Notes: a model not told the origin generated them from the letters alone. A DNA stretch of 9,817 nucleotides from an uncultured Collinsella sp. (GCA_958407085.1 CATYHY010000041.1:1-9817); one strand, 5' to 3'; shown: positions 1 to 6,548, counted from the stretch's first letter. Program-made: numbers and translations.

Positions 1-159
1 GGCTTGTATCTGTATCGCTCGATGTATTACATGTGCACCTTCGACACGGTCAATATGCTCGGCTGGTTTGTGCGTGCGGTGCTCATCGTGGCGTTTTTGC
101 CCGTTGGTCTGGGTGTGGCGCGTACGCTCACCGACCCTCGCTGGCGCCACACCAGCTAA
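1..159 (+). CDS. Membrane protein C-terminus, probably threonine/serine exporter family (partial)
   Basis: The frame is open from the first base to a TAA at 157-159, giving the last 52 residues of a protein whose start lies outside the window. The visible part begins GLYLYRSMYYM, continues into a hydrophobic span (about residues 20-41 of the fragment) and ends with a short basic tail, TDPRWRHTS. A Gly-Leu-Tyr-Leu-Tyr-Arg stretch followed by a short acidic loop and a final helix resembles the end of the ThrE_2 (DUF3815) half of threonine/serine exporters, which pump amino acids out across the cytoplasmic membrane. That assignment is recalled family resemblance over a short fragment, so another polytopic membrane protein is possible. 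The stop codon abuts a repeat element, and the next intrinsic terminator on this strand is about 220 bases downstream. Confidence 0.55.
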   Translation, partial: GLYLYRSMYYMCTFDTVNMLGWFVRAVLIVAFLPVGLGVARTLTDPRWRHTS

Positions 160-192
160 TTGGTACAAGGGGGACAGGTTACTTTGCACCAA
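160..192. repeat. REP-like short palindrome
   Basis: The arms ttggtacaa (160-168) and ttgcaccaa (184-192) are inverted repeats matching at 8 of 9 positions. They enclose a centre with gggggacaggttact. A GGGGACAGGT-type core flanked by a ttggtgcaa/ttgcaccaa dyad recalls the REP-like sequences scattered through many bacterial genomes and associated with RAYT (IS200-like) transposases. The likeness is from memory. No transposase gene is in the window and no second copy was seen here. The element begins at the base after the upstream stop codon. Confidence 0.5.
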
Positions 193-265
193 ATGAGTTG
201 CGGTGAAATAGGGACTGAATTGCTGCTTAAAGGGTCAAAACAGTCCGTATTCCACCGCAACTTAT
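193..265. repeat. Long imperfect inverted repeat (hairpin/MITE-like)
   Basis: The left arm is 193-217 and the right arm is 241-265. The cores gttgcggtgaaatagggact (197-216) and agtccgtattccaccgcaac (242-261) are reverse complements at 18 of 20 positions. Pairing extends a few bases outwards and one base inwards around a centre of about 23 bases. It directly follows the palindrome at 160-192, so the two may form one mobile or structural element of about 106 bases. Transcribed from the upstream gene, it would fold into a long stem at that mRNA's 3' end. There is no T-run after it, so it is not a classical terminator. Confidence 0.6.
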
Positions 266-313
266 GGGGTCGGGGGATTATCGGTGCCCTGCATCTTCAT
301 AAACTCAACGCTT

Positions 314-333
314 ACGAAGCGCATGCGTTTCGT
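314..333. promoter_or_regulatory. 20-bp near-perfect palindrome upstream of DUF2798 gene
   Basis: The sequence acgaagcgcatgcgtttcgt is self-complementary except for one G/T pair (319 and 328), with no spacer at its centre. That shape suits a dimeric DNA-binding protein better than an RNA hairpin. It lies about 140 bases before the DUF2798 start codon, in the stretch where that gene's promoter should be. No clear -35/-10 pair was recognised next to it, so an operator role is inference. Confidence 0.3.
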
Positions 334-377
334 GCTAGGCTGGTTCCACCACATAAGTAGTCGCAGACGCGCGTACC

Positions 378-428
378 ACGGGCGGGCGAGATGAAGTTCC
401 AACAGCTCCATCTTGCCCGCCCGTTTTT
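378..428 (+). terminator. Intrinsic terminator (or leader attenuator)
   Basis: The left arm acgggcgggcgagatg (378-393) pairs with catcttgcccgcccgt (409-424) at 16 of 16 positions, counting one G-U pair. A 15-base loop separates the arms and TTTTT ends the structure at 424-428. The other strand lacks a T-run, so it acts on + strand transcripts. It could end transcription from the upstream membrane gene. It also lies only 44 bases before the DUF2798 start codon, with no room for a promoter in between, so DUF2798 transcripts may have to pass it. Confidence 0.85.
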
Positions 429-472
429 GTTGCGTGGCGCCGCGGTACAACACAGAGAGGAATCTGCCCTTT

Positions 473-1021
473 ATGCCTATCAACAAACGAGAGAGCCTGC
501 TGTTCACCTTTATCATGTGCTTTTGCATGGTGCTCTGGATGAGCATCTACAACGTTGCCCTGCAGCACGGGGCCATCAACGGCGAGGTCGTTGCCGCTGC
601 GTGGCTCGGCTTCCCCGTTGCCTACATTTTTGCCATGTGCTGCGACTGGTTCGTCGCCAGCCCGCTCGCCAAGGGTTTCGCCTTTAAGTACTTGGTCACG
701 CCGGGCAAGAGCTCGCCACTTGCCATGACGCTCGCCGTCAGCTCCTGCATGGTCGTTCCCATGGTCATCATCATGTCGCTGTACGGTGCCTGCGAGGGTC
801 TGACGCACATGCCCGGCGGCATCCTTGCGAACCTGTATTCCGTGCCTGCGATCTGGATGATCAACATCCCGCATAATTTTGTGATGGCGCTGCCGTGGAA
901 CCTTTTGGTAGCCGGTCCAATTTCCCACTTCGTCTTCCGTCGCGCCTTCCCTGTGGGGACGGTTTTCGAGGAGGAGCATGCCGAGCTCTTGGAGCAGGCT
1001 ATGGCTCCTGAGTGCGAGTAG
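473..1021 (+). CDS. DUF2798 family four-helix membrane protein
   Basis: This 182-residue protein has four hydrophobic spans at about residues 8-29, 40-62, 82-105 and 126-150, with an acidic tail (EEEHAELLEQ). It matches the remembered DUF2798 pattern: an N-terminal NKRESLLFT, then MSIYN, FPVAYIFA and VASPLAKGFAF. These elements recur in the second half as MSLYG, IPHNFVMA and VAGPISHFVF, so the protein looks like a duplicated two-helix hairpin. The family sits in the cytoplasmic membrane and has no established function; a transport or stress role would be a guess. The ATG at 473 is preferred over an in-frame upstream start at 413. It has a purine-rich site, agagagg (454-460), 12 bases upstream, and the family begins with this Met-Pro-x-Asn-Lys. 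The 413 start would begin inside the terminator. The gene appears monocistronic, with terminators on both sides. Confidence 0.88.
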   Translation: MPINKRESLLFTFIMCFCMVLWMSIYNVALQHGAINGEVVAAAWLGFPVAYIFAMCCDWFVASPLAKGFAFKYLVTPGKSSPLAMTLAVSSCMVVPMVIIMSLYGACEGLTHMPGGILANLYSVPAIWMINIPHNFVMALPWNLLVAGPISHFVFRRAFPVGTVFEEEHAELLEQAMAPECE

Positions 1022-1187
1022 CTCGCTTAGGGATCTGCTGAGCGCGGGCGACTTGCTTGGTTGGAGCCCTAAGCGTGGATAGCTCTCTCGGCGACATCGC
1101 GGGCGTGAGCGGTGCGCATGACCGGAGGGCCCGTGCTGCTCCGTTGCCCGACGTGCTAGCGCGCAGAAGAATCTGTTGGTGCATTCG

Positions 1188-1220
1188 GCGGCTGCTGAAG
1201 CGTTTCGGCAGCCGCTTTTT
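1188..1220 (+). terminator. Intrinsic terminator after DUF2798 gene
   Basis: The arms gcggctgctgaa (1188-1199) and ttcggcagccgc (1204-1215) pair over 12 positions, including one T-G pair. The loop is the tetraloop gcgt and TTTTT follows at 1216-1220. It lies about 165 bases after the DUF2798 stop and just before the operator and promoter of the activase operon, so it isolates the two transcription units. The intervening stretch 1022-1187 holds no convincing gene. Confidence 0.88.
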
Positions 1221-1232
1221 ATACGGAGTTTA

Positions 1233-1253
1233 AATACAACAGTCTGTTGTATT
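1233..1253. promoter_or_regulatory. Perfect 21-bp palindrome, probable TetR-family operator
   Basis: The arms aatacaacag (1233-1242) and ctgttgtatt (1244-1253) are exact reverse complements around a single central T. An odd-length dyad of this size with AT-rich outer and CA/TG inner steps is typical of sites for TetR-family dimers. The operon just downstream ends with a TetR-family gene, making that protein the obvious candidate ligand-responsive repressor. The palindrome overlaps the expected -35 region of the extended -10 promoter at 1262-1270, so a bound dimer would block RNA polymerase. The pairing of site and protein is inferred from position and symmetry. Confidence 0.8.
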
Positions 1254-1261
1254 ACGTAGAG

Positions 1262-1270
1262 TGGTATATC
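1262..1270 (+). promoter_or_regulatory. Candidate extended -10 promoter of activase operon
   Basis: The sequence tggtatatc fits a TG-N-TATAAT extended -10 element with a 4 of 6 match in the hexamer (TATATC). The matching -35 position, about 1242-1247, falls inside the palindrome and has poor similarity to TTGACA, which extended -10 promoters tolerate. Transcription would start near 1277, leaving a leader of about 26 bases. The assignment is from pattern only. Confidence 0.4.
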
Positions 1271-1302
1271 TCTAGCAGGAAAAATGCGAGAGACGGAGCA
1301 TT

Positions 1303-4300
1303 ATGGCGTTGCTAGTAGGACTGGACGTAGGGTCGACGACGACCAAAGTTTACGCGATGCACGAGGATATGACCGAGGCGTGGTGGGGATATCGCCGCCA
1401 CGGGGCGTGTCAGACAGCGAGCGTGCGCGCCATGCTCGGCGAGCTCGCCGAGCGCTTTTCCCATGAGTCGCTGCGCGTTGCGGTGACCGGCTCGGGTGCG
1501 CGCGATATCGCGACCGCGCTGGGCGCCTCGTACGTTCAGGAGGTGGTCGCCAACGCGCTCGCGATCAGCAGGTTCTATCCGCAGACGCGCTGCGCCATCG
1601 AGCTGGGCGGCCAAGACGCCAAGATGATCTTCTTCCGCACCAACGATAAGGGAGACATCGAGGTTGCCGACATGCGCATGAACGGTTCGTGCGCAGGCGG
1701 TACTGGTGCATTTATCGACGAGATGGCAAAGCTCATGGGGGTCGGCACCGAATCGGGCGAGTTCGAGCAGCTCGCAAGCCGGGGAACGACCGTCCACGAG
1801 GTCTCGGGCCGCTGCGGCGTGTACGCAAAGACCGATATCCAGCCGCTGCTCAACGAGGGCATTCCTACCACCGACCTGGCGCTTTCGGCGCTTCACGCGG
1901 TCGCCCGCCAAACGATCGGCGGTCTGGCCCAGGGTATCGACATCGAGCCGCCGGTAATCTTCGAGGGCGGTACGCTCGCCTACAACCCCACGCTGGTCCG
2001 CGTGTTCCGGGAGCAACTGAATCTATCGGACGATCAGGTTATCGTCCCGCGCGATCCGCAGATCATGGTCGCGCGCGGTGCCGCCCTGTCGCTGACCGAC
2101 ATGTTCGCATCGTCCCAACCGATCGACCTTCCCGACGCTTTTGTCCGGCTGGATAAGCTCGAGACGGTCGCGCCCGCAAGCGGGGAGGGACGTCTTGCCC
2201 AGCCCTTTTTTGCCACACCTGCCGAGCAGGCGGATTTTACGGCACGCCATGGCAAAGAGACGCCGGCAAAGGGTCCGGATGCGTATGCGCCCGGAGAGAC
2301 GGTGCGTGTGGCGCTCGGTATCGATTCGGGGAGCACGACGACCAAGTTCGCCCTGGTCGATGAGGCGGGTGAGCTTGTCGATTCGTTCTACGCGTCTAAT
2401 AACGGCAGACCGCTCGACGTCGCCCAACAGGGTCTTGTCAGCTTGAAGAACCGCTGGGAGACAGCGGGAGTCACGCTTGCGATCGATGCCGTGGGCACCA
2501 CGGGATACGGCGAGGAGCTTTTCGCGCGCGCGTTCCACGCCGACTACCATACGGTCGAGACGGTCGCGCACGCCCGCGCCGCGTGCGCATGCGTTCCCGA
2601 TGCGACCTTCGTGCTCGACATCGGCGGACAGGATATGAAGGCCATCTGGCTCAACCACGGCGTGCTGACCGATATCGTCGTCAACGAGGCGTGCTCTGCG
2701 GGCTGCGGCTCGTTCCTCGAGGGTTTTGCCAAAAACCTCGGAATAGCCGTTGAGGATATCGCGACCGAGGCATTTTCGTCCAAAGCCCCCGCCGTTCTCG
2801 GCAGCCGCTGCACGGTGTTCATGAACAGCAGCGTCGTTTCCGAGCAGCGGCGCGGTAAGGGTCCGGGCGACATCATGGCCGGTCTCTGCCGTTCGATTAT
2901 CGAGAACGTGTTCACCAAGGTCATTCGCGTTTCAAATCTCAACCGTCTGGGCGACAAAGTCGTCGTCCAGGGCGGCACGTTCCGAAACGACGCGGTGCTG
3001 CGCGCATTCGAGCAGTATCTGGGCAAACCCGTCACGCGTGCGCCCCACCCGGGGCTGATGGGCGCTATCGGTATCGCCCTGCTCGCGCGCGAGGAATGCC
3101 GCAAGGGCGACGCCGGCACGTCGTTTATCGGGCTCGATGCCGTGGAGCGCTTCGAGCATCGCGAGTTCGGCGGCGTTACCTGCCGTCGGTGCAACAACCG
3201 CTGCCAGCGCGCGGTCGTGGCATTTGGCGACGGCTCGCTTTACGTCACGGGCAATCGCTGCCCGCGCGGCGGCGCCATCTCATGGGATGAGCTCGTGCGC
3301 GAGGTTCCCGCGGCGGAGGAGCTGCGTCCGCAGGGTGCTTGCGAGGCACAGGCACCCGGCACGGGGCGCGACCGGACCGCGGCTGCCCCCAATCTCTTTG
3401 TCGACCGCGAGAAGCTGCTGTTCGAGTCGTGCCCCACGGTTCCCGTCTGCGGGGGGCGCGATGTCACGATCGGCATTCCCCGTGTGCTCGAGTTCTGGGA
3501 CACCATGCCGTTCTGGTCGACGTTCTTCAGCACGCTCGGCTTTAAGGTGCGCGTCTCGGGACGCAGCACCAAGGCGATGTACGAGCGCGGTCTGGCGCAC
3601 GTCACATCCGACACCGTGTGCTTCCCGGCCAAGCTTGTCCACGGGCACATCCGCAATCTCGTCGACGCCGGCGTCGACCGTATCTTCATGCCCATCATCA
3701 CGACGGTGCCCACCGAAAACACCGCCTCTACCAGCGAGTGGATGTGCGCCGTCGTAAAGGGATACCCCTACGTGATGCGCAATTCCGATAACCCGGAGGA
3801 GCGTTTCGGCGTTCCGTTCGATACGCCGCTGTTCCACTGGTACGACGAGGGCGACCGAAACCGCCAGCTCAAGGCGTGGTGCAAGGAGACCTTCGATATC
3901 GATGCCGACCTGGTTGCCAAGGCGACCGAGCAGGCGGACCGCGCGCAGCAGACGTTTGAGAACCAGCTGCAGCTGCGCGGCAGGCAGGTGCTCGAGAACG
4001 TGCGCGAGGACGGCGGCTACGCGGTGGTGATCGCTTCGCGCCCGTACCACAACGACCCGCTGGTCAACCACGGGCTGCCCAAGCTCTTCTCTGAGCGCGG
4101 CATCCCCGTGCTGACGCCCGATGCGGTGCCGGGGGTCTGCAACGTCGATCTTTCCAACAGCCGCATCGACATCGTGAACAACTACCATGCGCGCATGCTG
4201 TCGTGCGCGGTCATCGTCGCATCGACGCCCGAGCTCGAGCTCGTGCAGATGGGCAGCTTCGGCTGCGGCCACGATGCGTATCTCACCGACGAGATCGCGC

Positions 4301-5742
4301 GCATGATGGGCGAGATGGGCTCCAAGGTTCCGATGATGATCAAGCTCGATGAGAGCGACGTCGCCGGTCCCATGGGCATTCGCGTGCGTTCGTTTATCGA
4401 GTCGGTCAACCGTCGTCGCGCGGAGGAGCGTGCCGAGGGCGCCCGGGTGCACGCGGTCCATCCGCTCGACGACCCGTATAAGGTCAAGTACACCAAGCGC
4501 GACCGGCACGACAAGATCGCGCTGGTCCCCAACACCTCCCATGCGTTCTGCAGGCTCATGACCGCGGCGATGCGCAATCAGGGCGTGCGCGCCGAGGCCC
4601 TTGATATCGGGCGCGAGGATGCCATCCGCCTGGGCAAACGCTATGTGCACAACGACATCTGCTTCCCCGCGCAAATCGTGATCGGCGAGGCGCTCGCGGC
4701 ACTCGAGAGCGGTAAGTACGACCCGCACGACGTCGCCGTGGTGACTGGCAAGTATATCGGCGACTGCCGCCTGACGCACTACATGCCCCTGCTGCGCCGC
4801 GCGCTCGACGACGCGGGATACGACTATGTCCCGGTGCTCACCAACGACGACGTCGATGCCCACAATGCGCATCCGGGCTTCAAGCTCGGCCTTGGCCCGA
4901 GCATCCAGATCGCCTACGGTCTTCCCATGATCGATACCCTCGAGGCCATGCTTAGGCGCATCCGTCCCTACGAGCTCGAGAAGGGCGCGGCGGACGCTGC
5001 GTTCGACCGCGCGCTCGATGAGGTTATCGAGGGCATGGAGCGCTCCGGGCTGAGAGGCCAGGCGACGGGCTTCAAACGCGCGCTTGCGATCATGGACGCC
5101 GTTCCGTACGACCGCTCGAACCCGCATCCGACCGTTCTCATCGTGGGCGAGTACCTGCTCAATTTCCATCTCGGCGCCAACCACGAGATCGAGCGCTACC
5201 TCGAGGACAACGGGCTCGAGGTCATCGAGGCGCGCATGACCGACGTGATCCGCAAGACCTATTTCTACAAGCATGCGCAGTCGCGCGAGTTCCACGTCGA
5301 CCTGTCGCTGCCCGAAAAGGCCTGGTACGCCACGGCGGACAACCTGTTCGAGCTCGCGCACGACCGTTGCGACCGCCTGGGCGCGGCGAGCCCGCTCTAC
5401 GAGCCGCCGACGCGCATGCCCGAGCTCGTGCGCGCGAGCGATAAGATCCTGCACCATACGTTCGATGCGGGCGAGGGCGTGCTGATTCCGGCGGAGATCC
5501 TCGAGCACGCCAAGCGCGGCTGCCGCAACTTCGTGATCCTGCAGCCGTTCGGGTGTCTGCCCAACCATGTCGTGGGGCGCGGCCTCATCCATGCGCTCAA
5601 GGAGCAGTATCCCACGGCGCAGTTCCTGCCGCTCGACTACGATCCCGACGTGAGCTTCGCCAACGTGGAGAACCGTCTTCAGATGCTCATCATGAACGCC
5701 AAGGCGCAGGGGTGCGGTGAGGCGCATGGCGAGACCGCGTAA
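1303..5742 (+). CDS. Fused 2-hydroxyacyl-CoA dehydratase activase (two BcrA/BadF-type ATPase domains, DUF2229, HgdB-like region)
   Basis: This 1479-residue protein belongs to the large CoA-substrate-specific activase group, whose simpler relatives (HgdC, BadF/BadG) use ATP to push one electron at very low potential into a dehydratase or reductase. It has two ASKHA ATPase domains, about residues 3-265 and 335-595. Each has DxGSTTTK (8-15, 341-348), GGQD (102-105, 441-444), a cluster-type loop (SCAGGTGAF, ACSAGCGSF) and GGT (222-224, 557-559). Cys130 and Cys171, and Cys464 and Cys503, match the two cysteines that each HgdC subunit gives to a [4Fe-4S] cluster shared between subunits. A Cys-rich motif follows (Cys627, 630, 634, 653), then a DUF2229 region (about 705-1040, with SDTVCFPAKLVHGHI), then an HgdB-like region (about 1070-1420, with HNDICFPAQIV, GDCRLTHY and QPFGCLPNH). 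No signal peptide is seen, so it is probably cytoplasmic and oxygen sensitive. The ATG at 1303 follows a modest site (acggag, 1293-1298) and begins right at the first ATPase motif. The substrate is unknown and no separate dehydratase subunits lie nearby. Confidence 0.9.
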   Translation: MALLVGLDVGSTTTKVYAMHEDMTEAWWGYRRHGACQTASVRAMLGELAERFSHESLRVAVTGSGARDIATALGASYVQEVVANALAISRFYPQTRCAIELGGQDAKMIFFRTNDKGDIEVADMRMNGSCAGGTGAFIDEMAKLMGVGTESGEFEQLASRGTTVHEVSGRCGVYAKTDIQPLLNEGIPTTDLALSALHAVARQTIGGLAQGIDIEPPVIFEGGTLAYNPTLVRVFREQLNLSDDQVIVPRDPQIMVARGAALSLTDMFASSQPIDLPDAFVRLDKLETVAPASGEGRLAQPFFATPAEQADFTARHGKETPAKGPDAYAPGETVRVALGIDSGSTTTKFALVDEAGELVDSFYASNNGRPLDVAQQGLVSLKNRWETAGVTLAIDAVGTTGYGEELFARAFHADYHTVETVAHARAACACVPDATFVLDIGGQDMKAIWLNHGVLTDIVVNEACSAGCGSFLEGFAKNLGIAVEDIATEAFSSKAPAVLGSRCTVFMNSSVVSEQRRGKGPGDIMAGLCRSIIENVFTKVIRVSNLNRLGDKVVVQGGTFRNDAVLRAFEQYLGKPVTRAPHPGLMGAIGIALLAREECRKGDAGTSFIGLDAVERFEHREFGGVTCRRCNNRCQRAVVAFGDGSLYVTGNRCPRGGAISWDELVREVPAAEELRPQGACEAQAPGTGRDRTAAAPNLFVDREKLLFESCPTVPVCGGRDVTIGIPRVLEFWDTMPFWSTFFSTLGFKVRVSGRSTKAMYERGLAHVTSDTVCFPAKLVHGHIRNLVDAGVDRIFMPIITTVPTENTASTSEWMCAVVKGYPYVMRNSDNPEERFGVPFDTPLFHWYDEGDRNRQLKAWCKETFDIDADLVAKATEQADRAQQTFENQLQLRGRQVLENVREDGGYAVVIASRPYHNDPLVNHGLPKLFSERGIPVLTPDAVPGVCNVDLSNSRIDIVNNYHARMLSCAVIVASTPELELVQMGSFGCGHDAYLTDEIARMMGEMGSKVPMMIKLDESDVAGPMGIRVRSFIESVNRRRAEERAEGARVHAVHPLDDPYKVKYTKRDRHDKIALVPNTSHAFCRLMTAAMRNQGVRAEALDIGREDAIRLGKRYVHNDICFPAQIVIGEALAALESGKYDPHDVAVVTGKYIGDCRLTHYMPLLRRALDDAGYDYVPVLTNDDVDAHNAHPGFKLGLGPSIQIAYGLPMIDTLEAMLRRIRPYELEKGAADAAFDRALDEVIEGMERSGLRGQATGFKRALAIMDAVPYDRSNPHPTVLIVGEYLLNFHLGANHEIERYLEDNGLEVIEARMTDVIRKTYFYKHAQSREFHVDLSLPEKAWYATADNLFELAHDRCDRLGAASPLYEPPTRMPELVRASDKILHHTFDAGEGVLIPAEILEHAKRGCRNFVILQPFGCLPNHVVGRGLIHALKEQYPTAQFLPLDYDPDVSFANVENRLQMLIMNAKAQGCGEAHGETA

Positions 5743-6415
5743 GGACGCCGATGCGCCCGATGCACGCACCCGTATCATCGAGGCGTTTTGGGAGCTCATC
5801 GAGAACAACAGCATCTTCGAGCTGTCGGTTGGCGAGGTGACCCGCGCCGCCCGGTGCAATCGCGGAACGTTTTACTACTATTTTCACGATTTCGATGAAC
5901 TCGTCGCCATCGCCATAGCCCAGCTGCTGCAGGATAACGAGCTCATCACCGATGCCCTCTGGCATTTTTCGAGCGAGGGCGACCTTTCGGCGTTCGACCG
6001 GCGCGACGTCCGCTGCCTGCTGCGGCGCATCGTCATCACCATGAGGGCGGGTGCCGCCGAGCAGGTCGTGCAGGGCATCCATACGATCATCATCGACCGC
6101 GTGAGAGAGATCGTCCACCCCGACGGAGAAGAGCTCAAGGCGGATTCGAGCTTTGCGGTGGGCTTTCTGGTCTCGGGCATCATGGACTTTGTGATGGCGG
6201 TCGGCTTTGCCCGGGAGGGCGGCGAGGAGATAGACCTCGAGCAGCTGGGGGACAGCGCGTGCGCGTACCTGAGGGCGGTCGCCATGCAGACGGTGGAAAC
6301 GGTCGCGCAAGTCGAGGGCGTCGATACATCCGAGCTGCTCGAACGCGTCTCCAAGGAGGCCGATGCCTATCGCGCATCGCGTGCGACGAGTCCCGACGTG
6401 GTGAAAGACGCCTAG
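5726..6415 (+). CDS. TetR-family transcriptional regulator
   Basis: This 229-residue protein has an N-terminal TetR DNA-binding domain (about residues 12-60). Helix 1 is RTRIIEAFWELIE, the helix-turn-helix region runs from about 34 to 53, and the hallmark RGTFYYYFHDFDEL lies at 46-59. The remaining 170 residues are a helical region with no recognisable motif, as expected for the variable ligand-binding and dimerisation domain. The gene overlaps the activase gene by 17 bases, which implies translational coupling and one transcript. It is therefore likely to control the operon, and itself, through the palindrome at 1233-1253. The ATG at 5726 is chosen because it starts with the usual basic MARPRK tail. 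A GTG at 5717 in the same frame would add three residues and cannot be excluded. The ligand is unknown; an acyl-CoA or related metabolite is inferred only from the neighbouring enzyme. Confidence 0.9.
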   Translation: MARPRKDADAPDARTRIIEAFWELIENNSIFELSVGEVTRAARCNRGTFYYYFHDFDELVAIAIAQLLQDNELITDALWHFSSEGDLSAFDRRDVRCLLRRIVITMRAGAAEQVVQGIHTIIIDRVREIVHPDGEELKADSSFAVGFLVSGIMDFVMAVGFAREGGEEIDLEQLGDSACAYLRAVAMQTVETVAQVEGVDTSELLERVSKEADAYRASRATSPDVVKDA

Positions 6416-6440
6416 GGTTTCTCTTGCGGGGCGCCTGTCG

Positions 6441-6468
6441 CGCATCGCGCGGTGAGTCCCGCGATGCG
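6441..6468. other. Perfect 9-bp stem-loop after TetR gene
   Basis: The arms cgcatcgcg (6441-6449) and cgcgatgcg (6460-6468) pair perfectly around a 10-base loop, 26 bases after the TetR stop codon. No T-run follows on either strand, so it is not a standard intrinsic terminator. It may protect the operon mRNA's 3' end or cause pausing. Its left arm and part of its loop repeat sequence found at 6370-6395 inside the TetR gene. Confidence 0.45.
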
Positions 6469-6548
6469 GTCATAACCTGCATTCATGTGAGCCGGGTTTA
6501 TAGATATTCCTCCAGCTGTTAACATAGACAACCTGTGGGTAAAGAGAC

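Noticed and set aside
160..360. Short + strand frame in the gap before DUF2798
   Set aside because: It starts with TTG inside the inverted repeats, has no ribosome binding site and its product has no likeness to a known family.
335..979. 214-codon open frame on the - strand opposite the DUF2798 gene
   Set aside because: The + strand frame gives a coherent four-helix membrane protein of a recognised family. The reverse frame gives a low-complexity charged sequence and runs through the terminator.
1022..1187. Possible degraded gene between DUF2798 and its terminator
   Set aside because: No frame of useful length, ribosome binding site or recognisable protein remnant could be found, so it is treated as untranslated sequence.
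1284..1466. ATG with a good-looking agcagga site just before the activase start, in another frame
   Set aside because: The frame overlaps the conserved first ATPase motif of the activase and its product is arginine-rich without a motif. The 1303 start fits the family exactly.
3280..5859. 859-codon open frame on the - strand opposite the activase gene
   Set aside because: It lies antisense to a gene with unmistakable domain motifs. Long reverse frames are expected from GC-rich codon bias, and its translation is rich in Arg, His and Ala with no recognisable domain.
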